A stretch of DNA of 13,811 nucleotides. Source: an archaeon. GTDB lineage: Archaea; Hydrothermarchaeota; Hydrothermarchaeia; JALTZZ01; JALUTC01. Location: the NCBI GenBank assembly GCA_027051265.1, contig JALTZH010000134.1, forward strand, positions 1-13,811. The letters run 5' to 3'. Shown in pieces: positions 13,604 to 13,811 of this stretch. Made by a program: the position numbers and the translations under genes. The notes under the pieces were generated by a model that had not been told where the DNA came from, ran no database searches, and saw only the letters and a program-made list of their open reading frames with translations. Positions within the stretch are counted from its first letter, which is position 1. Every line of letters begins with the position of its first letter.

Positions 13604-13671
13604 AATTAAAAAAACGTTACGAAAAATGAGATAAGAATAAAGATAAAGAAAAACAATTTGTAATAAAGCAA

Positions 13672-13688
13672 TATTTTATTTTTTATTT
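13672..13688 (+). terminator. T-rich terminator after the exported-protein gene
   Basis: TATTTTATTTTTTATTT lies about 70 bases after the stop, without a hairpin. This fits archaeal T-tract termination. The spacer 13604-13671 is A-rich and shows nothing else. Confidence 0.45.
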
Positions 13689-13752
13689 GGTTAAACAGAA
13701 AGTTTATCAACATAAACATAAATAGGGGGGATTAGAAATTCGGTTGTATACG

Positions 13753-13811
13753 ATGTTTAAAGAGTTTAGTGATAAAGTAAAACCATTCGATAAAAAGTGT
13801 TGTCTCTTTTG
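13753..13811 (+). CDS. Start of a possible gene, cut by window edge
   Basis: An ATG at 13753 opens a frame of 19 codons (MFKEFSDKVKPFDKKCCLF) that runs off the window. A GGGGGGATT stretch at 13725-13733 could be a ribosome-binding site but is about 20 bases from the ATG; a TTG at 13744 in the same frame is closer to it. Too short to identify a family. Confidence 0.35.
   Translation, partial: MFKEFSDKVKPFDKKCCLF

Noticed and set aside
1-13811. CRISPR array or tRNA genes
   Set aside because: No regularly spaced direct repeats and no tRNA-like T-arm or acceptor pairing were seen.

Overview
The window is an AT-rich stretch of an archaeal chromosome. The archaeal markers are a FEN1 flap endonuclease with a C-terminal PIP box, a DUF531 protein, a TraB-family membrane protein, an archaeal two-hairpin H/ACA guide RNA with K-loops, soluble heterodisulfide reductase (Hdr) subunits, TATA-box promoters and some apparently leaderless genes. 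The Hdr proteins and a radical-SAM activase point to an anaerobe. The very GC-rich guide RNA in an AT-rich background and the tRNA-thiolation gene pair fit a thermophile. I cannot fix the phylum from sequence reading alone.

Region 1 (1-6374, minus strand, read right to left): DUF169 protein, a lipoyl-carrier (GcvH-like) protein, HdrC, HdrB, a short HdrA-like flavoprotein with two inserted ferredoxin motifs, an HdrA with an MvhD-like C-terminal domain, and the N-terminus of a third HdrA cut by the window edge. From hdrC onward the genes overlap by four bases (ATGA) or are about nine bases apart, so they look co-translated. The lipoyl carrier and DUF169 gene sit upstream, separated by T-rich stretches. 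The likely product is a soluble, multi-flavin, multi-FeS electron-transfer complex. The lipoyl carrier recalls the LbpA carrier of sulfur-oxidising sHdr systems, but the subunit set differs. The short HdrA plus HdrA-MvhD pair recalls QmoA and QmoB.

Region 2 (6375-6721) holds divergent promoters and a GC-rich H/ACA pseudouridylation guide RNA. One pocket matches the 23S rRNA peptidyl-transferase segment well.

Region 3 (6722-8574, plus strand): an NrdG-type radical-SAM activase, a TtuA/TtcA-like PP-loop tRNA thiolase and a MoaD/ThiS/TtuB-like sulfur carrier. The carrier has three extra residues after its Gly-Gly.

Region 4 (8575-9511) has no intact gene. It carries what look like decayed IS200/IS605 (TnpA/TnpB) remnants: TnpA-like and TnpB zinc-ribbon fragments, a structured omega-RNA-like segment ending in a right-end-like hairpin, and a second tnpB 3' fragment whose zinc-ribbon cysteines have become tyrosines.

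Region 5 (9512-13811) is mostly housekeeping: DUF531, FEN1, an RlmE/FtsJ-like rRNA methyltransferase, TraB, a cysteine-rich exported protein, and the start of one more possible gene. RNA modification recurs across the window (guide RNA, tRNA thiolation, FtsJ, probable SPOUT-like DUF531).
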